Assembly (NCBI RefSeq): GCF_042646125.1
Contig: NZ_JBHRSW010000023.1
Coordinates: forward strand, 1 to 64,000
Source of the DNA: Glaciecola flavus
Lineage (GTDB): Bacteria > Pseudomonadota > Gammaproteobacteria > Enterobacterales > Alteromonadaceae
Length of the DNA: 64,000 bases
Direction of reading: 5' to 3'
Positions 27,072-34,578 of this stretch are shown piece by piece (positions within the stretch are counted from its first letter, which is position 1; each line of letters starts with the position of its first letter). Made by a program: the position numbers and the translations under genes. The notes beneath the pieces were generated by a model. It ran no database searches. It was not told the DNA's origin and saw nothing but the letters and a program-made list of their open reading frames with translations.

Positions 27072-27560
27072 ATGGAATACAACACTTCAGAATTATGCGA
27101 CTTGTACTCGGACAGCATTGATGTCGTCGATCCAATTTTTGTCAGTTATGGCGGACGGTATTCCTATGCGGGTGAAGTTACAACCATAAAGTGTTTTGAA
27201 GACCGAGGTTTGGTGGATAAAGTACTCGCCTCAGATGGGCAGGGTAAAGTGCTATTGATTGATGGCGGCGGTTCACTGCGCCGTGCCTTGGTCGATGCAG
27301 ACAATGCTCAACTTGCGTTAGACAATGGCTGGGAGGGTATCGTCTGCTTTGGCGCAGTGAGGGAAGTCGACTTACTGGAAGAGTTAGACATTGGCATTCA
27401 TGCGCTTAACGCTATTCCCGTTGCTGCAAATGCCCGAGAAATTGGTGATTTAGACGTGGCTGTTAACTTTGCTGGTGTCACGTTTTTACCCGAGGATTTT
27501 GTATACGCAGATGGCACTGGCATTGTACTCTCGCCAGAGCCTCTGGAAATCACTGAGTAA
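27072..27560 (+). CDS. rraA: RraA, regulator of ribonuclease activity A
   Basis: 162 residues, the usual size. Shows the family pattern YNTSELCDLYSD, YGGRYSYAGEVTTIKCFED, the glycine-rich LIDGGGSLRRALVDADNA and GWEGIVCFGAVREVD. RraA trimers bind RNase E and slow RNA turnover in E. coli; the fold is shared with HMG aldolases. Stands alone, converging on the S1/P1 nuclease gene with only 1 bp between them. No terminator is seen between them. Confidence 0.95.
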   Translation: MEYNTSELCDLYSDSIDVVDPIFVSYGGRYSYAGEVTTIKCFEDRGLVDKVLASDGQGKVLLIDGGGSLRRALVDADNAQLALDNGWEGIVCFGAVREVDLLEELDIGIHALNAIPVAANAREIGDLDVAVNFAGVTFLPEDFVYADGTGIVLSPEPLEITE

Positions 27561-27561
27561 T

Positions 27562-28347
27562 TTATTTTTGCGGTGCGAGTGCGTTTATATAAGCCGCTAT
27601 CCTCACCCCAGCCATTTGTAGGCGTTTTTTAGCTGTAGGTAAATGGTCATATAAATACTGCCAAGATAGCTTACGATCGCCCTCTGGATAGATAGTGTCC
27701 CTGATGGCAATACTCTCTTCGATGTATACAAGCGGGTCTGTTGTTGTCCATTGTTTTACCTGATTTTCGGTGATTTTTTTCCCTAACCAATCACTCCACT
27801 CTGTGTAAGATAGTTTGCGACGGTCTAATAGACCGGAATCCCACACTCGGTGAAGGTTAGAATCTTCCCAAAAGAATTCCACAATAAAGGTGTTGCCACC
27901 TCTGTCTCTGCCATTGCCTGCATGCAAGGGTTGGTGTAAATCGCCGATAATATGTATCGCAAAGCGTAACGCAAGCTGCTTGTCTTCTAAACTGGCATTA
28001 GGATCTTTCAGAGTTTGAGTAAAGCTTTCCAAAGCTGAGACTGCGTTGCCCTGTTTGGGTACCTCAGTTTCTTCGTATTTTTTACCCTTCGGTACAGTGA
28101 CATAATGGTACGGACCAGCCTGTTTTTGCCAAAAGTCACTGGGGTTAGAGCGCATTTCATCCGGATAAGTTGATGCTTCGGCCAAACTCTCATTAGGCAG
28201 TATTTCAGCTACCCATTGCTTGGCATCTTCGCTTAGATAATTTTCAGCAAGCTTACCCGTGACCCTGTGACCCGTTTGTCCCCAAGCCATGACCTGTTGC
28301 GTGCTTATACAAAAGAGTAATGCACTTGCTAACGCTTTTAGTTTCAT
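27562..28347 (-). CDS. Secreted S1/P1-type nuclease
   Basis: 261 residues. Signal peptide ends at VMAW, leaving Trp as the mature N-terminal zinc ligand (AWGQTGHRVTG). Further ligands are in YHYVTVP, HIIGDLHQPLHAGNGRDRGGN and the His near NLHRVWDSGLL, giving the tri-zinc site of single-strand-specific nucleases. Periplasmic or secreted degradation of RNA and single-stranded DNA, probably for phosphate or nucleoside supply. Confidence 0.93.
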   Translation of the reverse strand: MKLKALASALLFCISTQQVMAWGQTGHRVTGKLAENYLSEDAKQWVAEILPNESLAEASTYPDEMRSNPSDFWQKQAGPYHYVTVPKGKKYEETEVPKQGNAVSALESFTQTLKDPNASLEDKQLALRFAIHIIGDLHQPLHAGNGRDRGGNTFIVEFFWEDSNLHRVWDSGLLDRRKLSYTEWSDWLGKKITENQVKQWTTTDPLVYIEESIAIRDTIYPEGDRKLSWQYLYDHLPTAKKRLQMAGVRIAAYINALAPQK

Positions 28348-28411
28348 CTGTCATTCCTGTCTATTTAAATCATATTATTTTTTATAAATTCGAGCTTAAA
28401 GAGAACTTACC

Positions 28412-29023
28412 CTATTTTTTATATCCCCAGCGCTCGACTATGCCTTGGTCGATGTGCAGATGGTCTAGTATTCTGGCAACAACAAAGTTGACTAAATCAT
28501 TGATTGTTGTCGGCTGGTGATAAAATCCTGGTGAAGCTGGCATAATTGTCGCGCCAAGATTAGAAAGCTTCAACATGTTTTCTAGGTGAATACTTGAATA
28601 TGGCATTTCTCTGGGCACGAGTATTAATTGTCCTCGCTCTTTAATGACCACGTCTGCTGCTCGTTCGACCAAATTGTCGCTAGCACCGTTGGCAATAGCG
28701 GACAGCGTGCCAGTAGAACAGGGGCAGACCACCATTTGTTTGGGGGCAGCCGAGCCTGATGCCACGGGAGAAAACCACTCTTCTTTGCCACAAACAGTGA
28801 TTTGGTCGTTTTCGGCTTTTGTCAATTCACAAAAAAATGCTTGCGCTTTTTCTTTTCCACTGGGTACTTGGATGTTTTCTTCTGTTGCAAATACGACTTT
28901 TGCTGCTGACGAAATCAGTAAAAACACATGGTATTGTTGTTGTACCAAGTGCTTGAGTAAGCAGAGTGCATAAGGCACACCGGATGCTCCTGTTATGGCC
29001 AATGTTATAGACTGTCTTTGCAT
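28412..29023 (-). CDS. ubiX: Flavin prenyltransferase UbiX
   Basis: 203 residues. Adds dimethylallyl to FMN to make prenyl-FMN for the decarboxylase UbiD in ubiquinone synthesis. The start ITLAITGASGVPYALCLLKHL, the CPCSTGTLSAIANGASDNL motif and LILVPREMPYSSIHLENM are all typical. Begins directly after the mpl stop codon (adjacent bases), so the two are co-transcribed, as in several other gammaproteobacteria. Confidence 0.95.
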   Translation of the reverse strand: MQRQSITLAITGASGVPYALCLLKHLVQQQYHVFLLISSAAKVVFATEENIQVPSGKEKAQAFFCELTKAENDQITVCGKEEWFSPVASGSAAPKQMVVCPCSTGTLSAIANGASDNLVERAADVVIKERGQLILVPREMPYSSIHLENMLKLSNLGATIMPASPGFYHQPTTINDLVNFVVARILDHLHIDQGIVERWGYKK

Positions 29024-30388
29024 TTATGTATGCTCCAAACGAGACAGCAGTTTCTCGTGAATACCATCGAAACCGCCGTTGCTCATGATCAACACATGAT
29101 CGCCCGTACTCAAGGTCTTGGCAAGGGCAGTAATAATGTCATCGACCGTTTTGTATAAACACACCGGTGCTTCACTGTTCTCAATCATTTCACTCATAGA
29201 CCAGTCTATCGAGTCGGGTTCCAATAAATGTACTTCATCAGCTACTTGCCAAGATTGTGATAATTCGTTTTTATGTACCCCCATACGCATGGTGTTTGAC
29301 CTTGGTTCTAGAACAGCAACAATTTTTTGATTACCAATTTTATTTCGCAAACCAGCCAAGGTGGTTTCGATGGCAGTGGGATGATGTGCAAAGTCATCAT
29401 AAACCGTGACACCTTTGCTAACACCTTTGATTTCCATTCTGCGTTTTACATTTTTAAATGTAGTCAGTGCGCGGATGGCATCTTCGATCTTTACACCACC
29501 GTGATGTGCTGCCGCGATAGCCATCAAGGCGTTGTGCATATTGTGCTCGCCAATCAGTGACCAACTAAGCTGGCCTACCGTTTTATGATGATGGAGCACT
29601 TCAAACTGACTACAGTCAGATTTTATTGGTTTGGCTTGCCACTCCGCTTTTTTTGCATTTCCGGCATACTGCTTTTCACTCCAACACCCCATTGCAATGA
29701 CCGATTCAATATTGGCTTCGGCAGCTTGCGCTAACACCAGACCATTTGACGGCACCGTTCGCACGCAATGGTGAAACTGGCGTTTTATGGCATCTAAATT
29801 ATCGAAAATATCTGCATGATCAAACTCTAAATTATTGAGTACCAAGGTGCGAGGACGATAGTGAACAAACTTAGAACGTTTATCAAAAAATGCACTGTCG
29901 TACTCATCGGCTTCAATAACAAAAAATGGCGAATCCCCAACGCGAGCAGAAATACCAAAATTTTCGGGCACGCCTCCAATCAAAAAGCCAGGGTTCAATC
30001 CAGCGTCTTCCATAATCCAAGCCAGCATGCTACTCGTAGATGTTTTACCGTGTGTACCTGCCACTGCCATCACCCAGCGATCCTTGAGTAAATGCTCAAG
30101 TAACCACTGCGGTCCGCTGGTGTAGGGAAGATTTCTGTCCAGTACGTATTCGACGGCGGGATTACCACGTGCCATGGCGTTGCCAATCACGACGATATCT
30201 GGTTCTGGATCAAATTGGCTTAAGTCATAACCTTCGGTTAACTCAATGTCTAGTGTTTCTAGCTGTGTGCTCATCGGCGGGTAGACATTGCGGTCTGAGC
30301 CGGTCACCTTGTAACCCAGACTCTTGGCCAATGCCGCTATACCGCCCATAAAGGTGCCACAAATACCAAGGATATGTATGTGTTTCAT
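29024..30388 (-). CDS. mpl: UDP-N-acetylmuramate:L-alanyl-gamma-D-glutamyl-meso-diaminopimelate ligase
   Basis: 454 residues. Recycles the murein tripeptide by ligating it to UDP-MurNAc. Mur-ligase architecture: N-terminal Rossmann domain (HILGICGTFMGGIAALAK), central ATP-binding domain with AVAGTHGKTSTSSML and EADEYDSAF, and C-terminal domain with YDDFAHHPTAI. The GICGTFMGG start separates Mpl from MurC. First gene of the mpl-ubiX unit. Confidence 0.96.
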   Translation of the reverse strand: MKHIHILGICGTFMGGIAALAKSLGYKVTGSDRNVYPPMSTQLETLDIELTEGYDLSQFDPEPDIVVIGNAMARGNPAVEYVLDRNLPYTSGPQWLLEHLLKDRWVMAVAGTHGKTSTSSMLAWIMEDAGLNPGFLIGGVPENFGISARVGDSPFFVIEADEYDSAFFDKRSKFVHYRPRTLVLNNLEFDHADIFDNLDAIKRQFHHCVRTVPSNGLVLAQAAEANIESVIAMGCWSEKQYAGNAKKAEWQAKPIKSDCSQFEVLHHHKTVGQLSWSLIGEHNMHNALMAIAAAHHGGVKIEDAIRALTTFKNVKRRMEIKGVSKGVTVYDDFAHHPTAIETTLAGLRNKIGNQKIVAVLEPRSNTMRMGVHKNELSQSWQVADEVHLLEPDSIDWSMSEMIENSEAPVCLYKTVDDIITALAKTLSTGDHVLIMSNGGFDGIHEKLLSRLEHT

Positions 30389-30485
30389 ATAAACTTTTTT
30401 TAATTGCAGTATCCAGAGTGTAGCAGAAGTAAGAGGCTAATCTGAATATCTCATTTCAATAAATAGGTATTAGCGATACACTCTA

Positions 30486-30505
30486 AACTCGGGACGAGCA
30501 AATCT
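30486..30505. repeat. Solo end-like remnant of the 5261-5459 MITE
   Basis: The sequence TAAACTCGGGACGAGCAA near 30486 matches the MITE terminal repeat TGAACTCGGGATAAGCAA at 15 of 18 positions. No facing second end is seen, so this is at most a degraded or solo end, between mpl and fbp. Confidence 0.4.
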
Positions 30506-30515
30506 GCAAAAGTTA

Positions 30516-30550
30516 CTAGGGTCTGTAAACCAAAGGTCAACGGACCCTAG
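30516..30550. repeat. Hairpin containing the dispersed AGGGTC repeat
   Basis: CTAGGGTCTGTAAACC (30516-30531) and GGTCAACGGACCCTAG (30535-30550) are imperfect inverted arms over 35 nt. Read on the reverse strand it matches the repeat at 23219-23240 at all but one of its first 22 positions. It lies in the fbp upstream region, 56 bp before the fbp start. Confidence 0.65.
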
Positions 30551-30606
30551 CCGAGTGAAGGTAAATCTACTAATTTGTGAATACATAACAATCAGGAACA
30601 GTTGAC

Positions 30607-31584
30607 ATGAAGCGCCTCAATTCTCAATTACAGCAAGACGGAGCACAGCTAGAGTTAATTTTGTTAATTCGAACGCTTCTTGCAGCGTGCAAAGAAATAT
30701 CATTTCGAGTGAGTCAGGGGGCATTGGCTGGTGTATTGGGCTCAACACTATCGGAGAATGTACAGGGCGAAACACAAAAAAAGCTGGATGTCATCTCTAA
30801 CCAAATTATCAAAGACACACTTTGTGAGTCAGGGTACGTTAAGGCGATGTCTTCGGAAGAAGAAGAGCACGTTGTACCTTGTGATCCGAACGGCAAATAT
30901 CTGGTGAGTTTTGACCCCCTAGATGGCTCGTCAAATACTGAAATCAATAGCCTTATTGGCACAATATTTTCGATATTTCATGCGCCTCAATGGATGGAGC
31001 CTGATGATCCCTCTGCGTTTATTCAGCCCGGCACACAAATGGTGGCAGCCGCTTATGTACTCTATGGCCCTTCGACGATGCTAGCCTTAACGACTGGGCG
31101 CGGAACTCACTTGTACACTCTAGATAAAACACATGGCGGTTTTTTGTTGACGCAGGCGAATATCAAGTTACCTGTTCAAACCTCAGAATTTGCCATTAAC
31201 GCGGCAAACCAGCGGCATTGGTCAGCACCGATGCAGGACTATGTAGCGGGCTTGATGGCAGGGAAGGATGGCCCTCGCAACAAAGACTTTAACATGCGTT
31301 GGGTTGCAGCCATGGTGGGTGACATTCATCGTGTTTTGTGCCGTGGCGGCATATTTATGTATCCGGCTGATAGCAGAGAGAGGGCTGAACACGGCAAGTT
31401 GAGATTATTGTATGAAGCAAATCCCATGGCATTTTTGATTGAACAGGCCGGTGGCAAAGCGTCGACAGGCGAGAAAAGAATAATGGAAGTCGTGCCCACT
31501 GACATACATCAACGCGTTCCCGTAATTATGGGTTCAGCAGAGGAAGTGGCGTACTGTTTGTCGTGTTTTTCCGACGACGTATAG
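30607..31584 (+). CDS. fbp: Fructose-1,6-bisphosphatase class I
   Basis: 325 residues. Gluconeogenic hydrolysis of fructose 1,6-bisphosphate. The metal-binding core reads SSEEEEHV, then LVSFDPLDGSSNTEIN and GTIFSIFH; the substrate loop NMRWVAAMVGDIHRVL and the late YEANPMAFLIEQAGGKAS motif are intact. Alone upstream, with a cruciform element between it and ppa. Confidence 0.96.
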   Translation: MKRLNSQLQQDGAQLELILLIRTLLAACKEISFRVSQGALAGVLGSTLSENVQGETQKKLDVISNQIIKDTLCESGYVKAMSSEEEEHVVPCDPNGKYLVSFDPLDGSSNTEINSLIGTIFSIFHAPQWMEPDDPSAFIQPGTQMVAAAYVLYGPSTMLALTTGRGTHLYTLDKTHGGFLLTQANIKLPVQTSEFAINAANQRHWSAPMQDYVAGLMAGKDGPRNKDFNMRWVAAMVGDIHRVLCRGGIFMYPADSRERAEHGKLRLLYEANPMAFLIEQAGGKASTGEKRIMEVVPTDIHQRVPVIMGSAEEVAYCLSCFSDDV

Positions 31585-31645
31585 CGTAAAACATTGCTTT
31601 AATGCAAAACGAAAATTCACTATACTTGCCCTCAGTTTGGTTCCG

Positions 31646-31785
31646 TAAGGCAACGTTCCCATAAAGTAGGCTCCGATACCAAAATAAAGCCGCCTTAAAC
31701 CCATCATTGAGGGCTTCACAAAGGCTTCCATGCCTTTGAAACTTTATTTTGGTATCGGAGCCTACTTTATGAGAACGTTGCCTTA
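31646..31785. repeat. Cruciform element D (long inverted arms around a two-hairpin core)
   Basis: Arms 31646-31689 and 31742-31785 are 44-nt inverted copies with one mismatch. The 52-nt core, read on the reverse strand, holds AAAGGC-ATGGAA-GCCTTT and CCC-TCAATGAT-GGG, close to the core of the element at 1966-2102 but in opposite orientation. It lies between fbp and ppa, ending 36 bp before the ppa start, and can terminate fbp transcription. Confidence 0.9.
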
Positions 31786-31821
31786 TTCAAGTGTAAACAA
31801 GTTTTTATTAAAGGAAGTTTA

Positions 31822-32352
31822 ATGAGTCTTAGTAATGTGCCTGCGGGCGAAAAATTACCTGATGAAGTCTTAGTTATCATTGAAATCCCAGCGTTTTCTG
31901 CACCCATTAAGTATGAAGTCGACAAAGATACGGGAGCATTGTTTGTGGATCGCTTTATGGGTACATGTATGCAGTATCCTCTTAACTATGGGTATGTAAA
32001 CAATACACTCTCTGATGACGGTGATCCCGTTGATGTGTTGGTTATGACCCCGCATCCTTTGATTGCAGGCTCGGTTATTAAATGTCGTCCAGTTGGTGTG
32101 TTGAATATGACCGACGAATCTGGTCAAGATGCTAAGGTGATTGCTGTACCGGTATCCAAACTTTCACCTATCTACGACAATGTGCAAAACATCGAAGATG
32201 TGCCAGAGTTGACAAAACAACAAGTAGAACACTTTTTCTCGCATTATAAAGATCTAGAAAAAGGCAAGTGGGTTAAAATTGAAGGCTGGGGCGATATTGA
32301 TGCGGCAAAAGCAGAAATTAGTTCTAGCGCAGAGCGTTTTGCCAAGGGTTAA
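31822..32352 (+). CDS. ppa: Inorganic pyrophosphatase (family I)
   Basis: 176 residues, the E. coli length. Hydrolyses pyrophosphate in the cytoplasm. The conserved EIPAFSAPIKYEVDKDTG start, YPLNYGYVNNTLSDDGDPVDVLV with the catalytic aspartates, and KDLEKGKWVKIEGWG are all present. A DUF3299 gene begins 2 bp after its stop codon, suggesting co-transcription. Confidence 0.97.
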   Translation: MSLSNVPAGEKLPDEVLVIIEIPAFSAPIKYEVDKDTGALFVDRFMGTCMQYPLNYGYVNNTLSDDGDPVDVLVMTPHPLIAGSVIKCRPVGVLNMTDESGQDAKVIAVPVSKLSPIYDNVQNIEDVPELTKQQVEHFFSHYKDLEKGKWVKIEGWGDIDAAKAEISSSAERFAKG

Positions 32353-32354
32353 AT

Positions 32355-32852
32355 TTGTTTGTAAATGTAGCATATAAGCCTTTGTTGCATTGCCTTTTAG
32401 CGGTACTTTTACTAAGTGCCGCAGTATCCATTCATGCCAAAGCACCGAAAGAACTCTATTGGGAAGATTTAGCGCCTGAAGACTTTGTCATTCCTGATGC
32501 TCCTCCTCCTTCGGTTGATCACGAGGGGAATATGACCCAAGCTCAACCAGATGCGCCTTTGGTGGAGAATCTTGATGGCGAATTTGTGAAAATTCCAGGA
32601 TTTGTTGTACCGCTTGAGGGTGATACCACAGGTATGACAGAATTTTTACTCGTTCCTTATTTTGGCGCCTGTATTCATGTTCCTCCCCCACCTTCTAATC
32701 AGATCGTCTATGTAAAATTTTCTGAACCTGTGCCGATAGATAACCTGTATGATGCAATTTGGGTTACAGGCACGCTGTCAACAAAGGGCTGGCGAGGCGA
32801 TATTGCTTCGGTTGGCTACCGACTTTCAGGGATGGAAATTAGCGCTTTTTAA
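32355..32852 (+). CDS. DUF3299 family secreted protein (TTG start)
   Basis: 165 residues. Signal peptide at about 1-28 (cleavage after IHA). The DUF3299 core has LYWEDLAPEDF, FVKIPGFVVPLEGD and the FGACIHVPPPPSNQIVYV cysteine/histidine segment. I chose the TTG at 32355 because AAGGG lies 8-12 nt upstream and no ATG precedes the signal peptide. Function is not established; relatives are often near ABC-type lipoprotein or metal transport genes. It follows ppa by 2 bp. Confidence 0.8.
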   Translation: MFVNVAYKPLLHCLLAVLLLSAAVSIHAKAPKELYWEDLAPEDFVIPDAPPPSVDHEGNMTQAQPDAPLVENLDGEFVKIPGFVVPLEGDTTGMTEFLLVPYFGACIHVPPPPSNQIVYVKFSEPVPIDNLYDAIWVTGTLSTKGWRGDIASVGYRLSGMEISAF

Positions 32853-32896
32853 ACACATTGATGCATCTCCTTTATTAGTTAGCTCTAAGGTGGAGT

Positions 32897-34516
32897 ATGA
32901 ATTTTCTAGCAAAACTATCAATAGCTCAAAAGCTGTTTCTGATCCCCATTGTTGGTATCGTCACATTCTTTATTTACGTAGCCATAACCTTTAACACTGC
33001 AAATACTAATGTTCGTTTGTTAGAAGAAGTACGGGATGTGCAGTTTCCTGCATTGCTTGAGTCTAGAAACGCATTGGTAAAAATAGAAAATGTTAAGACA
33101 CTGTTGAGTGGAGCGGTCACAACCGGTGACGAGGAGATGCTGAGCAGCGCAGAAGAAGAATCAACCTTGGCAATACAAAGTCTTGACAAAATATCAGCCT
33201 TAAACACAGAACTTAGCGCGGAAATAAGCCAAATTATTCAGGATTTTGAAGGCTACTACAGTGTGGCTTTTAAAGTCAGTAAATCGATGGTAGACAATAC
33301 CGCAGATTTTTCTAAACTTGCCGCGCAAACACAGCAAATGAACTCTTTGTTCGACAGTGCTACCCAAGAGCTAAAAGCATTCAGTGATAGTCATCAAGGT
33401 TTGTTTAGCTCTGCGATTGAAGATGCCAATACGGGGGCGCAAAAGCTCAGTATGGTGGGCTTGATTATGGGCGCCTTGGTGGCAGTATTGTTGATAGCCA
33501 TCTCCCTCCCAATCGTACACAACTTGCGTAGTAGTATTTTAAATGTAGTGAACTCACTGCGAGATATTGCGCAAGAGGATGGTGATTTAACCGTTCGTAT
33601 TGTCACGAACAACAAGGATGAAATTGGTGATCTTGTGCATTGGTTTAACCAATTTGTTGAGAAGTTACAGAATGTTGTCCGTGATATTGGTAATGCGAGT
33701 CAGCCTTTAAGTAATTTGGCGCAAAACCTAAATGATGTGTCTGACAATGCTCGCAATACTATTGCTGCACAGCAGCTGTCTGCTAGTGATGCTAAAGCCG
33801 CTGTAGATGAAATGACCGTCAGTGTTGATGCAGTTGCCAAGAGTGCTAGTGATGCAGCAGGTGCTGCAAGTGAAGCATCAGGCGCGGCAGATCAAGGACA
33901 GCGAGTCGTTAATCAGACTGTCAGCAGCATTCAAACCTTAGCTACTCGGGTGGATGAAACCGCAATTGTTATAAAGAAACTTGAAGAAGACTCCAATCAA
34001 GTAGGCGTGATCCTTGATGTGATTAAGGGCATAGCGGAACAAACTAACTTGCTAGCCTTGAATGCAGCCATAGAGGCGGCCAGAGCGGGAGAGCAGGGGC
34101 GAGGTTTTGCTGTTGTCGCTGATGAAGTGCGTACACTGGCCTCTCGAACACAGCAGTCCACAGAAGAAATTCAATCGACAATTGAACAGCTTCAAAATGC
34201 AGCGCGATCAGCGGTTAGCGAAATGGCTAAGGGTACTGAACAAGCCGCCAAATCGGTAGATGAAGCCAATCAAGCGGGAAGTAGCTTAGGTGCGATAACG
34301 GATACAATCAGCCGTATTACAGCAATGAATGATCAAATAGCGCAATCGACGGGCGAACAGCAAAAAGTGGGCTTGTCCATCGCGCAAAATGTTGATGATA
34401 TATATAGTCGTACCGAAGATACCGCGAATAGCTCTGAAAAACTTACTAATGTAAGTCAGGAACTAGAGCAGTTATCCGAAGATTTCGGCAGAATAATGAA
34501 GCAATTCAAGTATTAA
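32897..34516 (+). CDS. Transmembrane methyl-accepting chemotaxis protein
   Basis: 539 residues. Transmembrane helix 1 at about 13-30, periplasmic four-helix-bundle sensor at about 31-185, transmembrane helix 2 at about 187-208, HAMP at about 210-265, then the signalling coiled coil with the tip EQTNLLALNAAIEAARAGEQ. The start is preceded by GGTGGAG. No chemotaxis pathway genes are nearby, so it is an orphan receptor; the ligand is unknown. Confidence 0.94.
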   Translation: MNFLAKLSIAQKLFLIPIVGIVTFFIYVAITFNTANTNVRLLEEVRDVQFPALLESRNALVKIENVKTLLSGAVTTGDEEMLSSAEEESTLAIQSLDKISALNTELSAEISQIIQDFEGYYSVAFKVSKSMVDNTADFSKLAAQTQQMNSLFDSATQELKAFSDSHQGLFSSAIEDANTGAQKLSMVGLIMGALVAVLLIAISLPIVHNLRSSILNVVNSLRDIAQEDGDLTVRIVTNNKDEIGDLVHWFNQFVEKLQNVVRDIGNASQPLSNLAQNLNDVSDNARNTIAAQQLSASDAKAAVDEMTVSVDAVAKSASDAAGAASEASGAADQGQRVVNQTVSSIQTLATRVDETAIVIKKLEEDSNQVGVILDVIKGIAEQTNLLALNAAIEAARAGEQGRGFAVVADEVRTLASRTQQSTEEIQSTIEQLQNAARSAVSEMAKGTEQAAKSVDEANQAGSSLGAITDTISRITAMNDQIAQSTGEQQKVGLSIAQNVDDIYSRTEDTANSSEKLTNVSQELEQLSEDFGRIMKQFKY

Positions 34517-34522
34517 GAATCT

Positions 34523-34557
34523 AAGCCAATTGCTCGGTATAAAACCGAGCTTTGGCT
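34523..34557. terminator. Hairpin between convergent MCP and uvrA genes
   Basis: Inner arms GCTCGGT (34532-34538) and ACCGAGC (34544-34550) with a 5-nt loop, extended outward by AGCCAA and TTGGCT. It lies between the MCP stop and the uvrA stop and can terminate both. Confidence 0.65.
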
Positions 34558-34578
34558 ATCGCGATTCATCGCCTGTAA

